From: Cryptomeria japonica
Taxonomy: Eukaryota > Streptophyta > Pinopsida > Cupressales > Cupressaceae
Assembly (NCBI RefSeq): GCF_030272615.1
Contig: NC_081405.1
Coordinates: 606,830,677 to 606,894,676 of the forward strand
Reading direction: 5' to 3'
Length of the DNA stretch: 64,000 nucleotides
Shown: piece by piece, positions 47,903 to 61,019 of the stretch
How positions within the stretch are numbered: the stretch's first letter is position 1
Layout of the letters: the number at the start of each line of letters is the position of its first letter
The notes under the pieces: generated by a model
Databases searched by the model: none
Told to the model about the DNA's origin: nothing
What the model saw: the letters and a program-made list of their open reading frames with translations, nothing else
Translations under genes and position numbers: made by a program

Positions 47903-50900
47903 TTAATGAGGATGCCTTCTGATTGCCAGCTTGCTTAACATTAGCTCCTTCAAATTAGAAAGAACAACAGCAATAGCCTTGAGCGTGTCATCAATTTCTT
48001 CTTCCTTTTGCTCATATATGTAGAATGCAGTAAACATGAAAATCAAACCTGCACAAAAGAGAGGAAAACATTAGAACAAACGCTTAAATAATTTCAAAGA
48101 GCAAATGAGTCAGGTCTTCTATCTTTCCTACCTGCTCCAACTAGTGTTGATAAGGAGAATGCTCCAAGAAACTTGAGAAAGAGGAGAAACACCATTGTCT
48201 AGTCACAGAAGTCATAGGCCAAAATTAATTTTTGTACGAGATTTCACATATGGAGAATAGAAAAAATCAGATAGAGGAAATGAATCCATCAACTTAGAAG
48301 CCATGTAGAAACCTTGCATATTCCTAATAAATCATGTCTTGCACAAAATGCAAATCTCTTCATAGTAACCCTGACTTCAATTACCTTAAAAAACAAGGTC
48401 CAATCTTTCCCTTGAGCTAGAGTTTTCAAGATGAATACTCCTGAATTCCATGCAGATGCTAAATGAAGAGATACATGGTCTACATTTTCTTCATTGATTT
48501 GAAAATAGGAAGAAGGAATTTGTTTGATTGTGAAACCAAACCTGTAGAGTGAATTTATGTTATATTAACAAAAATTCCAACCGATATGAGATAAAAAGTA
48601 ATAACTAGACAAATGATTCAAGAAAAGGTCTATAAAAATACTAACATTGAGGAAGGTAGAAAACTGTGGATGAACAAAATCAGAGCGACCAGCAGAAGAA
48701 ACTTGGCTATAACAGACATTACTGTATACCCAGAGACAAAAAACAAGTAGAAAAAGGTTACTAAAGTAATTGCTATTGTGGCTGTCTTCTTCTCATCTCT
48801 CCACAAAAGTATATTTGCAACTGCACAAATAACAAGGTGAAATTTAGACCATGCCGCGATTACCATTATCCTCAAAAGTATAACAAACTGAATCGGGTAA
48901 TTATGCACCTTTTTCATTTTTGAGCATTTTGCAAGCCTTTGATGGTACATCAATGTTTCGACTCCTTATGATAGGTACATCAGCTCTCAAATGTGAATAG
49001 GATTCTAATGTAAGTTTGATTCCTTGCTGCAGATTCAAAGCAAAGATTTCAGGTGTCAGAATGCAAAATGCTATTTGAAAGTTATTGTGTCAAGCCAATA
49101 AATAACAGTGTGTAATATTTAGTTTATTGATCATAGGTCAACGCCAACCTCAAGAGGTACCACCGGTGCATATCCTAGAAGCTTCTGAGCTCTCAAAGAA
49201 CTGAATGTTCGAGAACAAGTAAGAAGCCTCATCCTTGATGGTGTGAACTGAGGCAATGGCATCCCATATGGAGCCAGCTTTCTGTAAATCCATTCAACCA
49301 TACATGCAATTGGCATCATCACTTTTAAGGGAATGTGAATCCTGGGCCTGGAATCCAACAGGTGACATGAAAGAATATAGTATTAGCAAGCCAAGGTGTA
49401 ATCAAAATATAAAGCCAAAAAAATAATTGGCACCTGTAATATCATGGTATGAATGTAAAGTCGAGTGCTCTAATACAGCTAAACACCAACAGACACCAGA
49501 TTCAAGCAATTCAAGTCCCTTAATATTTAAACCATTAAAAGTCATAAGATGAATGTTGTGTATGAACAAAGACAAAACAGACCACATCGGACAAATTGTA
49601 TATTAGAAATTTAGAAGAGGTAAATTAATAGCCAATTGGTGGTATGTTTTAAGACCTATTGAGCCATGTCATCATATAATTCTTGACGCTTGTCATTTCA
49701 GGATCTGATTTACAAGGGCATGCACACACTGCTGAGTGATTCTTTACTTAGTTGAGTGCTTGAGAGTTATGTTTTTGAATCTCTGGGGGCTGTTTCTAAT
49801 ATATCTGGGCAAATCTGAAGATGGGATTGTCCGAAGATCAGAAGATAGTTCATCACAAGTGCACACCAGTCAATCATTGATGATTTACAATATTGTAGGT
49901 TATAACAGTGAGGAAGGATAGATGACTTTCGGATTGAGTTTGATCATTCAGATGCATGCATATGAATCAAAATAACCCTTCCATATGTTATTACACTACT
50001 GGGGTTATTTATTGAGTTCAATCACTTTAAAACAATTTAATTCTTTAAAGTACAGTCACAGTTGAATATGGTGAACAGTAGGAGAAAATCTTTTTTTTTT
50101 ATTTGAATCATAAATCCATTCTAGGTCTGAATACAGTGATACTCTTGTTCAGGGAATTAATTCAGAGTTTTCAAAACATAGATGGACAGTGAAAGATCCC
50201 TGATGGATCCCCTTGCTGATCTGCTGTAGTTTCTCCTCTTGATCTTCTGGCTTGGATAAGTCTTTATCCTCCACAAACTAAAGAAGATCATTTTCTTGAA
50301 GTACAATAAGCACTCTAAACTTTCATAAAGTGAAGTTTGATGCGCCTTCAAGCCTATCCTCAACTTTAAGGCCGTTCACCATTTTCGATACTCTGAAGTT
50401 TCTCCTTGGAGGTGAGAGATGAGAGAAAAGTTCTCAATTGTAGGGAAATCTGATCACGATCTTACTTCGCCGTGGCTCTAATACCATGTTAATTTTAGTG
50501 ATCAGATCAGATAGACAATAATTCAAACACAATTGCACAGTGTATACCCTAGGAAAACCTTCCTCTTGAAGGTGAAAAACCCAGCAACAAATGTCTTATA
50601 ATGTATTAGCAAAAATGTATTTACAAATGCTTCACACTTTGAAGCTATAGATTCACTCTAGAACCAAGTGATGAATTATAGATTCAATCTGCTTAATATG
50701 AAGATCACAATTTGCTCAATAAGTCAACAATAGGAGATATCAAACTGCTGAAGATGATCTTGCTGAAGATATACACGATCTGCTAGGATATGAATCGCTG
50801 AAAGAGAAATACGAATCTGCTGAAGAAGGATATGAACTGCAGAGATAAGATGATTGATGATTCAATGCAAAGAAGGAAGATATAATCTTCCTTTATATCC

Positions 50901-51668
50901 ACCGATGGAACCCTTCACCCAAGAGTCGGCACTCTTCCAAAGAACACGACTTCTCAATATGCATCGTGTACATTCACCAAGGGTGGCAGATATCCAAGTA
51001 GGCCGAATATGTCTTAGTTATACATAACAAATCGTATTGCTTAAATTAGATCTTTAATTGTTTCTTCTGACTTCATTTAATCGGGATATATATAAATATT
51101 AAATCGGTACACATAATCACATATGAATCGAACCCATAAAATGTCTAAGGCCGATAGGCCAATTAGACATTTTCTCTGTTGGCCCATCGAAGGATACCGA
51201 CCAACGCTACAAACATCAACAAGGTCACTTGTCTACAACTATCGAAGATTCAAATAAAGACTTTTTAAAGACATGCTTGATACAGAAATGAATTATTGTA
51301 AATAAAAAGAGATTTTATTATTTTCAGGGTGTAAATCGTACCTTTGATAACCCAAACCCCCCACTATCGAAGATACAAACTCCCAGAACTTCATTGATTC
51401 CATGTTGGTTATGAAAAAAGCCTGTACAGTTTCAGTAACATAAAATTTAATCAATCATCAGTAACTTAGTAGCTCGTTGATAGATAAAATATGCCACCAG
51501 GAGGAACCTAAAATTTAAAATACATAGAACTACAAATACCTTGCCTGCAGCTGAATCTTCACTATCAGCTCGAACTGAATCTAGTGCTTTTTCTGCACAT
51601 ATATGTGCATGGGCCACATTCTCCACATAAGTGAAATCATACATGTTTTCTCCATCACCAATGATAAA
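47903..51668 (-). CDS. 3BETAHSD/D: Sterol 3beta-HSD/C-4 decarboxylase with reticulon tail, 3' eight exons
   Basis: Exons: 51668-51540, 51421-51342, 49347-49149, 49026-48909, 48820-48646, 48541-48385, 48198-48132 and 48048-47903 (TAA). All joints use GT/AG and keep phase, giving 356 residues; the plant protein is about 560, so some 200 N-terminal residues (the NAD-binding fold and catalytic Tyr/Lys) lie outside the recognised part. The first exons read GDGENMYDFTYVENVAHAH, FFITNMESMKFWEFV and LTCSRTFSSLRAQKLLGYAP, typical of the dehydrogenase. From VANILLWRDEKK on comes a reticulon domain with hydrophobic hairpins (FFYLFFVSGYTVMSVIAKFL, FLKFLGAFSLSTLVGAGLIF). The enzyme removes the C-4 carboxyl group in sterol synthesis in the ER. 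No stop or frame break is seen. The 2-kb second intron holds a copia fossil. Upstream exons are not found to 64000, so the 5' intron would exceed 12 kb, or the gene is cut off. Confidence 0.88.
50150..51221 (-). mobile_element. Copia 5' end fossil (LTR, primer site, gag start) in an intron
   Basis: The LTR is 50487-51221 (TGTTAATTTTAG to CATCAACA, 735 bp), with the ACCCTAGGAAAACCTTCC..GGTGAAAAACCCA motif also seen at 22909. GGCTCTAATACCA at 50474-50486 is the complement of the initiator-Met-tRNA primer site. Minus-strand gag begins MVNGLKVEDRLEGASNFTL near 50385 and is recognisable to about 50160. Only the 5' part of the element is present, so it is broken. It lies wholly inside intron 51341-49348 of the sterol gene. 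Confidence 0.7.
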
Positions 51669-52384
51669 CTAACATAAGAGTTCCATGAATTAGAATTGCA
51701 TCCACAGATCAATAACAGAATACAAGAAAGAAGAATATAATCCAATGCAAAACTTCATAGCCAAAACAATCCAAATGCTATATGAACTAATGATTCAAGA
51801 GAATCAACCAGTAAAGTCAGAGATTTCATCATTTCAGTTGCTCATCTTAACAATATTTAATATTCAAATGATGCATGACGGTCTTTATTTAGCCAAATTT
51901 GTGGTTGGAGGCTACAGTTCAGTCGTTGTCAGCTTCATATCCAGACTGCTACAGTTAATGTCTTTCTTTGGCACATCAACAATTTTCTCCACAATATTTC
52001 CATGCACAAAACCATACGTTGTATTCCCAAATTAACATACAGATCTCAATGTCACTCATTGAGACCCAATCACACATAAATATCTGCTTCCAACATACAA
52101 TCATTAAGGGACCAACTTATAAATAATAGTTGCAACTAGTGTGAAAGCTATTGCAGAGGCTTCGAAGGATAAGGAGAAAACCATGAGATAATCTGAATAT
52201 CATAGTTACCAAGAAACAGGGACTAGTACTGATACAACATACAAGAGATGGGGAAAGCTGCCAGTTTGCCATTTTCAACAAAAAAGTTGGAGGCAGGTTC
52301 TTGGAGATGGCAAAAGTAAAAAAAATATTATATACATTTAGAAAAAATGGTCGTACAAGGGATATGCAACTTTAAAGAATGTAA
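51669..52384. other. Upstream intron sequence, no feature
   Basis: This AT-rich sequence lies 5' of the first recognised exon of the sterol gene. I searched the minus strand for the preceding exon (YAKFIIG-type and GPGD motifs) and did not find it. Confidence 0.4.
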
Positions 52385-52600
52385 ATGTCAAAGGGTTCTG
52401 ATTAAGTGGTTGGGCAACTTCGTTGTCATGTTGGAGACCAAGGTTCAATTCTCCCCAAGTGACATCTTAGAGCCAGCAGGCATGCTGAAACTGTAGTCCA
52501 GCTTCAGTTGGTAAGCATGAAGTAGTCTAATAGGTGATGCTCGTGGAACATGCTGGCGTAATGCAGAAGGAAAACGGATGAAGGGAGTAAATGCCCTGCA
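52385..52600 (+). repeat. tRNA-derived SINE with pol III boxes
   Basis: TGATTAAGTGG (about 52399-52409) resembles the tRNA A box, and GGTTCAATTCTCC (52442-52454) matches the B box consensus GGTTCGANNCC. They are about 43 bases apart, and GTTGGGCAACTTCGTTGTCATG lies between, as in plant SINE heads. The sequence does not fold into a full tRNA. The 3' end, tail and target duplications were not identified, so the right limit is arbitrary. Confidence 0.55.
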
Positions 52601-53815
52601 GGAGAGATTGGAGGTGAGAATGTGAAAAGTGTTCAAGCTGGAGGAGCACACTAGAGGGACATAGGAGGAAGAAGACAATGACGCCTTTAAGCTAGAGGAG
52701 TGTACTGGAGAAATGAAGAAAACAAGAGGTGAGAAGTGGGAGGAGCATTCAAGCTGCGCAAAGAGGAGGGACTGAAAAGTGGTAATCCCGTAGGAAGAGG
52801 AGCCAATGTAGAATCTAGAGAAGACTGTGGTATCCTTGCTGGTAGAATTGTAAGAAAGTGCTATCCTTGCTGGTAGAATTGTAAGGCGAACTGCGATAGT
52901 TATAGTGGTATCCCTGCAAAATGAACTGTAATTGCAGCAATACCCCCCACTTATAGAGCATTAATTAAAGCAATATCTCCCAAGAAGAATGGAAAGTAGG
53001 TTCTCCGAACAAACCCTCACAATTTCAAGGGCGGGACCCAACAGAAAACCCAACTAATTAATCTAAAAAGCTTTAAATAATGTAAATACTAAAATGCTTA
53101 TGAATTAAAAAATATATATATAACATTTCAAAGCATAGTTCAACTCTCCATCATCAAGTACTTGGCAAGTGCAAGTATTTTCAAACAAGCTTTTTTGACT
53201 TTTGTGTTTTGCAAACCGAGTTTTCTAGGAGTTATACCCTTTGATTCAAAAAAAGTAATAACAAGCACTGCACAAGTCCAACGGTAAAACTAGTGACATG
53301 CAAACATGCAATTCAGTGTGTTTAAGAAAATGAAAATACATGGTTTTTTGCCTTCTTAAGCCCTACACCAGAAAGGGGTAAGATCAGAACAACATTGAGC
53401 AATCTCGAGTGAATTGGAGTGAGTTTATGGCAGATTCAAAGAACAAATTTGAGGAATTTTGAATTTCAAAGGTAGTTAATTTTTCTTTTTTTCTTTTTTC
53501 CAATCACGTGTAAATTCTTTCTAGCATGTCAAATTCTTTATAAAATGTAATTTTACAATTTTATATGCATTGAATTTGATTTAGGTAAATTTTATTATTG
53601 ATTTACACAAGTTTTTGAAAATGATTGTTGTTTTTTCTAAATATAGGGTTTATGCTTTATGATAAAAAATATTTTTGTTAAATTAATGAATGCTATTGCC
53701 ATCCAGTTAGTAATTACATTTGAAATACATTTACATGATTTTGTTAAATTTCATGTTCAAATTGCTATATCTTCTAAAACACTATTTTTCTATCTTTAGA
53801 AGTACTGCAGGTTAG
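52601..53815. other. Noncoding, with a small 32-bp tandem duplication
   Basis: TATCCTTGCTGGTAGAATTG is present twice with a 32-bp period at about 52830-52885. Otherwise this is AT-rich sequence before the hAT transposase; the hAT 5' terminal inverted repeat should lie in it but was not identified. Confidence 0.45.
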
Positions 53816-53821
53816 CATACA

Positions 53822-55554
53822 ATGTCATCTAGCTCAAAATCAGCAAGTGGAAGTTGTCAAATTGGAAGCCATCCTACTGGAAGTCATGATGGCATTTGGT
53901 AAGATGCCACATTTGAACTACTCCATGGGAGAGTGACTTCCCTCTTCTACAATAAGAAGCATATTGGAGGCATCATTCACATCAATTGCCCTATCACATG
54001 AATTCCTTGCCAAGGCACCAAGCCCTGTGAAAAAGCCATAGAAGAGGCAATACAAGAGATGCAAAAAACCCTGCATTATTGGATGAGAAGAAACTAGAGA
54101 GGATAAGGGCACAAATAGCTATAGCAATAGCCAATTTGGTAGTGAAAACTGGGGTACACATGGAAAAGATTGTGAGCTCTAGTTATGGTCCAAACATTCA
54201 AGATATATCTATGTCATCCAATTCAAGTAAAGGCCAGTCACATGGTTTTTTTGAGCCTAAAAATATATTTTGGTGCACAACCTTCATTGCAAGGTATACA
54301 AAATCTTTAGTATTACAAGCATCTTCCCTTCATAGCAAAGAGCCCATATTGGGATTATATGGTGACAACATCTATAGCTGCAAGGAAAGAATACAAGGCA
54401 CAGTCTCTAAAGAGCTAAGTCGGAGGTTGTTATAGGATGTTGTTGTAGATGCAAAGACAATTCTAGAAAATTAAAAGCAGTGGCAAAAGTTTAGATCCAC
54501 CATCCTTTTAGATGGGTTGACACATGGAAGGAACCACACAATCCTCAATTTTTTGGTGGCTTCAAATGGTGAGTTGGTTTTCTTGAAATCAATTGATACC
54601 TTTAACTAATTAGATAATGCAAAAAATTTGAGCTTGACAGTGGAAGAGATTGTCTTACGCCACAACAATGCAACAGCATATGTGTTAGCTAGAAGATTTC
54701 TTAAGACAGAGATTTGTTACTCTTTTGGGTCTTCTATGCAGCCCATTTTCTTGACCTTCTTTGGAGAATGTTGGCAAAATTGATGAGATCCAACTATTTG
54801 TAGAAGATGCAAGGAGCATCACAAAATACATTTATAATCACCTTTGTGTTCTTAACTTGATGAGAGATCACAACAAGGGGAAGAGTTTCTATGAATAGGT
54901 GCCACGAGCTTTGCAACTAACATTTTAACATTGCAAATCCTTTGTGCTTCATTGACATCCTTGAAATAGATGTCAGTGAGCTGATTCAAGCATGGCTATG
55001 GAGCCCATTGCCTTGACCTTCTTTGGAGAATATTGGCAAAATTGATTAGATCCGAATCTCCGACCATTTGTAGTAGATGCAAGGAGCATCACAAAACACA
55101 TTTATAATCACCCTTGTGTTCCTAACTTGATGAGAGATCACACCAAGGGGAAAGAGTTTCTATGACTAGGTGTCACAAGCTTCACAACTTTCTAACATTG
55201 CAAAGCCTTTGTACCTCATTGACATCCTTGAAATAGATGTTAGTGAGTTACTCAACATATTCAAAGAAAATTGATGTAGAGAGGACTGCACAAACATTTT
55301 TCATTATGCCTTTGCAAAAAAGAGACTACAAAGATCATCAAGGTAACTTCAAGTTTTAATTTAAATTTCAAATTGAATCCTTTCTTTTTCATTTTTTTAA
55401 GTAAATATTTTAATTGTAACTTGTAAGTTTGTAACTTTATTTCATTAGTACTTTGTAGGTCTTTGATCAACTCCAACTACTCATTCAGGGTACAGTACTC
55501 CCTCAAACCCGATTTTTTCTTCTTTGATAACTTCACAGATACTATTGGGGTGAT
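53822..55554 (+). pseudogene. hAT-family transposase, 5' part
   Basis: The plus strand reads MSSSSKSASGSCQIGSHPTG from 53822, then a BED zinc-finger-like segment (LLHGRVTSLFYNKKHIGGII, INCPIT then PCQGTKPCEKA), then the DUF659/RNase H-like transposase core: DGLTHGRNHTILNFLVASN, LKSIDTFN, HNNATAYVLARRFL and AAHFLDLLWRMLAKL in shifting frames. The order fits plant hAT proteins. In-frame stops and several frame changes break it: stops follow HDGIW near 53910 and interrupt CPIT..IPC near 54000. A 272-bp tandem duplication at 54741-55252 further disrupts the core. The reading resumes after the copia element at 62192. Confidence 0.7.
54741..55252 (+). repeat. 272-bp tandem duplication inside the hAT transposase
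   Basis: GCCCATT..CTTGACCTTCTTT, GATGCAAGGAGCATCACAAA, CTTGATGAGAGATCACA and ACATCCTTGAAATAGATGT occur at 54741-55012 and again at 55013-55252. The copies differ at roughly one base in ten, so this duplication is older than those at 31641 or 25545. Confidence 0.85.
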
Positions 55555-56004
55555 TGTAGGATTTTGCCAAGATCAAGGGCACAATGAAAGGCATAAAAGA
55601 GATACAATAGAATGATAAGAACAAACTGTATTCTCATCAATATGCAAATGATCAACTGGATTAACCAATACAATGAATATAGGCCTGCTTATATAGGCAA
55701 GGCCATATGGATGTACGAGCACACAATTATGACATGTGGCTCAATGAAAAACAAGGGTAGGTAAGAAATACTAGGGGTAGGTAGGAGAAATAATATAATA
55801 TTCCACAAGAGGTGGATGCCCCACCGAATGTGGAGTGTAACAGCAAAATAAGACCACAAAAGATGGAATTTCTCCTACAAGCTCTATCCCTATGTGCACA
55901 CTTCCCCAAGTGTCTCAAATCCAAACTACGAAGAGATGCATTATCCTAAGTTAACTTAAGTAAAGTGTAATAATATCCAAAATGAATATTTATTTACACC
56001 AACA
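55555..56004 (-). repeat. 3' LTR of the copia element
   Basis: It runs from TGTAGGATTTTGCC to TTACACCAACA. On the minus strand CCTATATAAGCAGG (near 55685) is a good TATA promoter. It is about 97 percent identical to the LTR at 61743. Confidence 0.92.
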
Positions 56005-59000
56005 CCCCCCCTTAAGTGCAACTGAGGAGAATGAAGACTCAAGTCAACAATGCAAGATGGGTCCCGGCTACTAGGCCATGATAGGTACCCATGTACAATA
56101 TGCAAATGCAAGCAAAACCATGCAATGCAATCTCTCACAAACGGAGAAAGGGAGAAAACCCAGTGGGAAAAAAACTCCCCCCAAAAGAGAGATGAATGTA
56201 CAAAAGACTCTCAAAGAAGAAGGACAAAACCTCAAAGAGGAAAAAGTCCCCCCCATAAGAGAGGAAGGAGAAGTCAACTGACCCCCCCCTAATGACACAT
56301 CCTGCACCCCCAAGAGAGCTTGCAACTGCTGGAACTTACTCTCGGTGAAAGGTTTGGTGAATATGTCAGCAACCTGCTCTGCTGTAGGACAATGCAAATC
56401 AATGACCTACTCCTGAATGAGCTCTCGGATATAGTGCATATGAATCTCGATGTGTTTGGTCCTCTGGTGCTGGACTGGGTTCTTCGAGATTGCAATAGCA
56501 CTCTGATTGTCGCAATGTAGAACTGTCAGCCGTGGAGTGGTGAATCCAAACTCTGTGAGAATCTGCTGGAGCCAAATGGTCTCAGTCACTGCGTTAACAA
56601 CGCCTTGATACTCAGCCTCAGTCGAAGAGAGAGCAATAGCATGTTGCTTCTTGCTCTGCCAACAAATGGGGCCCGAACCAAGGTGAAAACTGTAACCAAA
56701 AGTAGACTTACGATCATCAAGATCGCCAGCCCAATCAGAGTCTCTGTAACCAACCAAGCGAAGTCCTGTGCCTGCTACATAGTGAATCCCATAGTGATGT
56801 GTACCCTGAATGTAATGAAGGATGCGTTTGGCGGCTTTCCAATGAAGCTCATGTGGTTCCTGCATGAAGCGGGAAACCATGCCAACGGCAAATGAAATAT
56901 CAGGGCGTGTATGGGTCAAGTAGATGAGACTACCCACAAGCTGACGATACAAAGTGGCATCAACTGGTGGAGAAGAACACTGAGCCTCAAGCTTGACTCC
57001 TGAAAGAAAGGGAGTCAGGGCAGGCTTACAATCAGCCATATGAAAGCGTGCAAGTAGATCAAGAGCATACTTGGGCTGGGATAGTGTAATCCCGGAAGGT
57101 GACTGTGAAATCTCTATCCCGAGAAAGTAGTGCAAAAGACCCAAGTCAGTCATAGCAAATCTGTCATGCAGAGCAGATTTGACCCTGCTAATGATGGATG
57201 AAGTACTCCCTGTAATGATCAAGTCATCAACATAGAGCACAAGTATCAAGTGAGAGTCATCCTGTCGCAAAATGTAGACATTCGGATCGGAATGACACCT
57301 GGTGAATCCTGCGGAGAGAAGAAAGGAATCCATCTTGGCGTACCAAGCCCTGGGGGCCTGCTTTAAGGCCATAGAGGGATTTCCTTAGTCGGCAAACCAA
57401 GGAAGTATCCTGGATGAAACCATGTGGCTGCTCCATATAAATCTCCTCATCAAGATCACCATGAAGAAAAGCACTCTTCACATCCATCTGATGTACAACC
57501 CAACCATGAGCTGCAGCAATAGCAAGTGTCAAACGAATGGAGTTCATCTTGGCTACGAGTGCAAAGGTCTCAATATAGTCAACACCTGCAACCTGAGAGA
57601 AACCTTTCGCAACAAGCCGAGCCTTATACTTATCCACATTACCATCCGCTGCGAACTTGGTCCGATAGATCCACTTACAACGAACCATCTTTCTCCCCTT
57701 AGGGAGATGGACTAAATCCCATGTGTTGTTCCTCATCAAGGAACTATACTCTTCCTCCATAGCTTGGTCCCACTCAGGAACCCCTGATGCTTCCCTAAAT
57801 GTCTGTGGATCGGAAGCGGTAGCAATGAATGCATGTGGAAGATCCTGATGTTGTGATCGAGTTCTCCGTGTATCTGAAGGATCCCCAACAAGAGAACCCG
57901 CGGACTCAAGTGTCTGTCGAGCCCAACGAGGTCTAGGTGGAGGTGGAGAACGAGGCTCCTCAACTACAAGTGGACCCAGCGGAGGTGTAACCCTACGAGT
58001 CGGAGTTGAGGGAGTCTCATCATCTAAATCACTAACATCACTATCCACAATGGAGGAAGGTGGAGGAGGTAGAGAGGCTAAGCTAGGAGAGCTTTCCTCA
58101 AAGTGAACACTCCTCTCAATGAACACCTCATGTGTCTCAAGATCCATCAATCTGTATGCCTTAACACCCTCAGGATATCCAACAAATATGCAAGGCCGAC
58201 TCTGAGGTTCCAATGCCTTGCGTTTCTGTGGAGGTATGCGAGCCCATGCTGGACACCCAAAGACTCTGAAATGTCTCACAATCGGTTTCCTACCAGCCCA
58301 AGCTTCAAAAGGAGTAATACCTTGCAAAGCTTTGTGAGGAACCCGATTCTGGATGTGTGTGGCACAACTGATAGCCTCTACCCAAAAGGCGGGATCAAGA
58401 GAACGTGCATGTATCATACAGCTAGCCATTTCTTTGAGAGTTCTATTCTTGCGTTCTGCAACCCCGTTCTACTGTGGAGTGTATGCGACAGAATGCTGAA
58501 GGTCAATCCCCTCAAATGTACAAAAATCCTCAAGTCTTTTGTTCACATATTCCCTTCCATTATTTGTGCGAAGAATCTTGACCACTTTCCTTGATTGCTT
58601 CTCCACACGAGTCTTGAAGTCCTGAAATCTGTCAAATACTTCACTCTTATGAATGAGAAAGTAGACCTAAGTGAAGCGGGAGTAGTCATCAATGAAGGTG
58701 AAGACATAGCGAGCCTTACTAAATGAAAGTGCTGGAAATGGACTTGCTACATCGCTGTGAACAAGTTGAAGAACTTCCAAAGCTCTCCAAGCTTTCCCCT
58801 TATCAAACTTCTCTTCGGGATGCTTGCCCATGGAACAACCTGAACATACACCCTCTGAAAAACTGATTCGAGGTAGACCTGTGACCATGTCTTTAGTGCT
58901 GAGCTGCTGAAGATAGCGGTAGTTGAGGTGACCAAACCACTCATGCCATAGCTTACTTTCTGAATTTGAATGAGTAAGCAAGGCCCTCGAAGGTGAACTT

Positions 59001-61019
59001 GGCACAAAGTGGGAGAATGAATAAAGCCTTGAGTTGTCATTGACTTGTCCCACTGCTACCAAGGCATCATCATCAAGTTCCTTTACCACAACTGAATCTG
59101 GTGTAAACTCAACCTTTTTCCCATTCCCATAGTGAGTGATTTGGTAGATAAAGAGAAGGTTGGTAGACAAGTTAGGAACATAGAGAACATTCTCAAATGT
59201 TCCATCATTCATGTCAACTGAACCTTTCCCTTCAACCTCTACTTGTGTATCATCACCTATGTAAATGTGAGGTACCTTAGATGGCTCCAATGAAGAAAAC
59301 TGCTCCTTTGTAGAACCCATGTGATATGAGGCACCCGAGTCAAGTATCCATTGTTGTGAAGAACCTGTTGTAGCCACAAATGCTTGCCCTTTTCCCTTAG
59401 AATGTGAGGAAGAGGAAGGAGATGAATCCTTCTTTGTGTAGGCAGATGGCAAGTTGATGTTGTTTTTCTTAAGAAGATTAGTTAACTCATCAACTTGCTT
59501 TGCGTGGCATCGATGCTCATCATGACCATACTTCTTGAAATATGCACAAGTTGGTTTATACTTCTTAGGTGGTGTCCCCTTCTTGGAAGAGGATGAAAAA
59601 TCACCTTGTGATGGAGAGGATGATTGTCCTTTTTCCTGGTGTGGCTTAGACTTAGAGTGCTTCTTCTTCTTGTTGGAATCTTTGCCTTGACTTCCTTGAT
59701 TCCCTTGATTAGCCACCAAAGCCTTGGACTTTGAAGACTTGAGAAGTCCCATGTTCAACAACTTAGATTGTTCCAATATTAACATTTCTGTGAAAGCATC
59801 AAATGAAGGAATAACATAGGAACTCCCCACTGTCAAACGATGAGTTTGGAAGCTAGACACAAATGCTGCATACTCTGGTGCAAGCTTGTCCAACAAGTTG
59901 AATATCAACTGAGCATCCTTTTTGTCAATTCCACAATCCTTAAGCTTTGCTCTTAGCTCATTTGCTTTGGTGACATAATCTTGGATTGTATCAAAACTCT
60001 TGGGATCCAAGTTGGTGAGCTCATTGTCAATTTTGTAACCTCTGATTTCATCAACTTGACCATACAATTTCTGAAACATATCCCAAGCCTCTTTGATTGT
60101 TGTACACTTTTCAATATGAAAGATGAGGTCATCTGAGACATACTTGCGCAAAGTTCCAAGAGCCATGCAATTCTTTGTGAGCCATTCTAATTGAGCTTTT
60201 GGATCAGCCTTAGGATCAGGTGGTACTGTTATTGTTCCATCTATGTAATGTGTGACACCCTTTTCCATTTATTTTACTCCATACTTTAATTTTCCATGAT
60301 GCATAATTATGTGGAGTTAAAGGTGGAAATTTATGAGGACTCATTGCAACAAAAATGGAAAGAGCACAAAGAGAGGCACAATCACACAAGACACCCCCCC
60401 AAATTCACTCAATCAAAGAACCCCCCCAAAAGTGATGATTTGGCACTTTATAATTAGTGCGTATACAATGGGCCACTTGCAAAAAATGGCAAAGTGGACT
60501 TCTGATTACAATTTTACAACTGCCTCAATAAGGCCAAAAGAGACTCAAATTGATAATGCAAGAGATCTAAACTAAGATCCAAGCACTTTACAAGTATCTA
60601 ATAGGCCAAATAAGACCAATATCTGAAAGTACAAGTTCCACTCAAAATCTCTAAAATCTGATCATAGATTATGAAAGTAGACAAAAAAACATGCACTTTC
60701 AAAAAAAACGGCACCTGAAAAGGAGGTTGTATGAGCTCAAACGAGGCCTTTGAAGTTGCAGAATTGAGGATTGGACAGGTACAACTAAGAGAATCCGAAA
60801 ATTCCGAAAAACCTGTGCACCAAAATCAGAAAATAACCACACCATTGCGAAGATTATGAAATTTTAGCCCATTTCAAAAAAAATTGCACCAAAAAAGAAG
60901 CAAAAATGAGCAAGATATGGCCTTTCAAAGTTGGACTGCAAAACTGAAAAGCTCAATGAAGAGGGGTTGAAAAATTTCAAAAGTCTGCTAATGTGGTGCT
61001 GACGTCAGCAATTTACTGT

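Noticed and set aside
52385-52460. Possible tRNA gene
   Set aside because: A and B boxes are present, but the sequence does not form a full cloverleaf with a 3' acceptor arm; a tRNA-derived SINE fits better.
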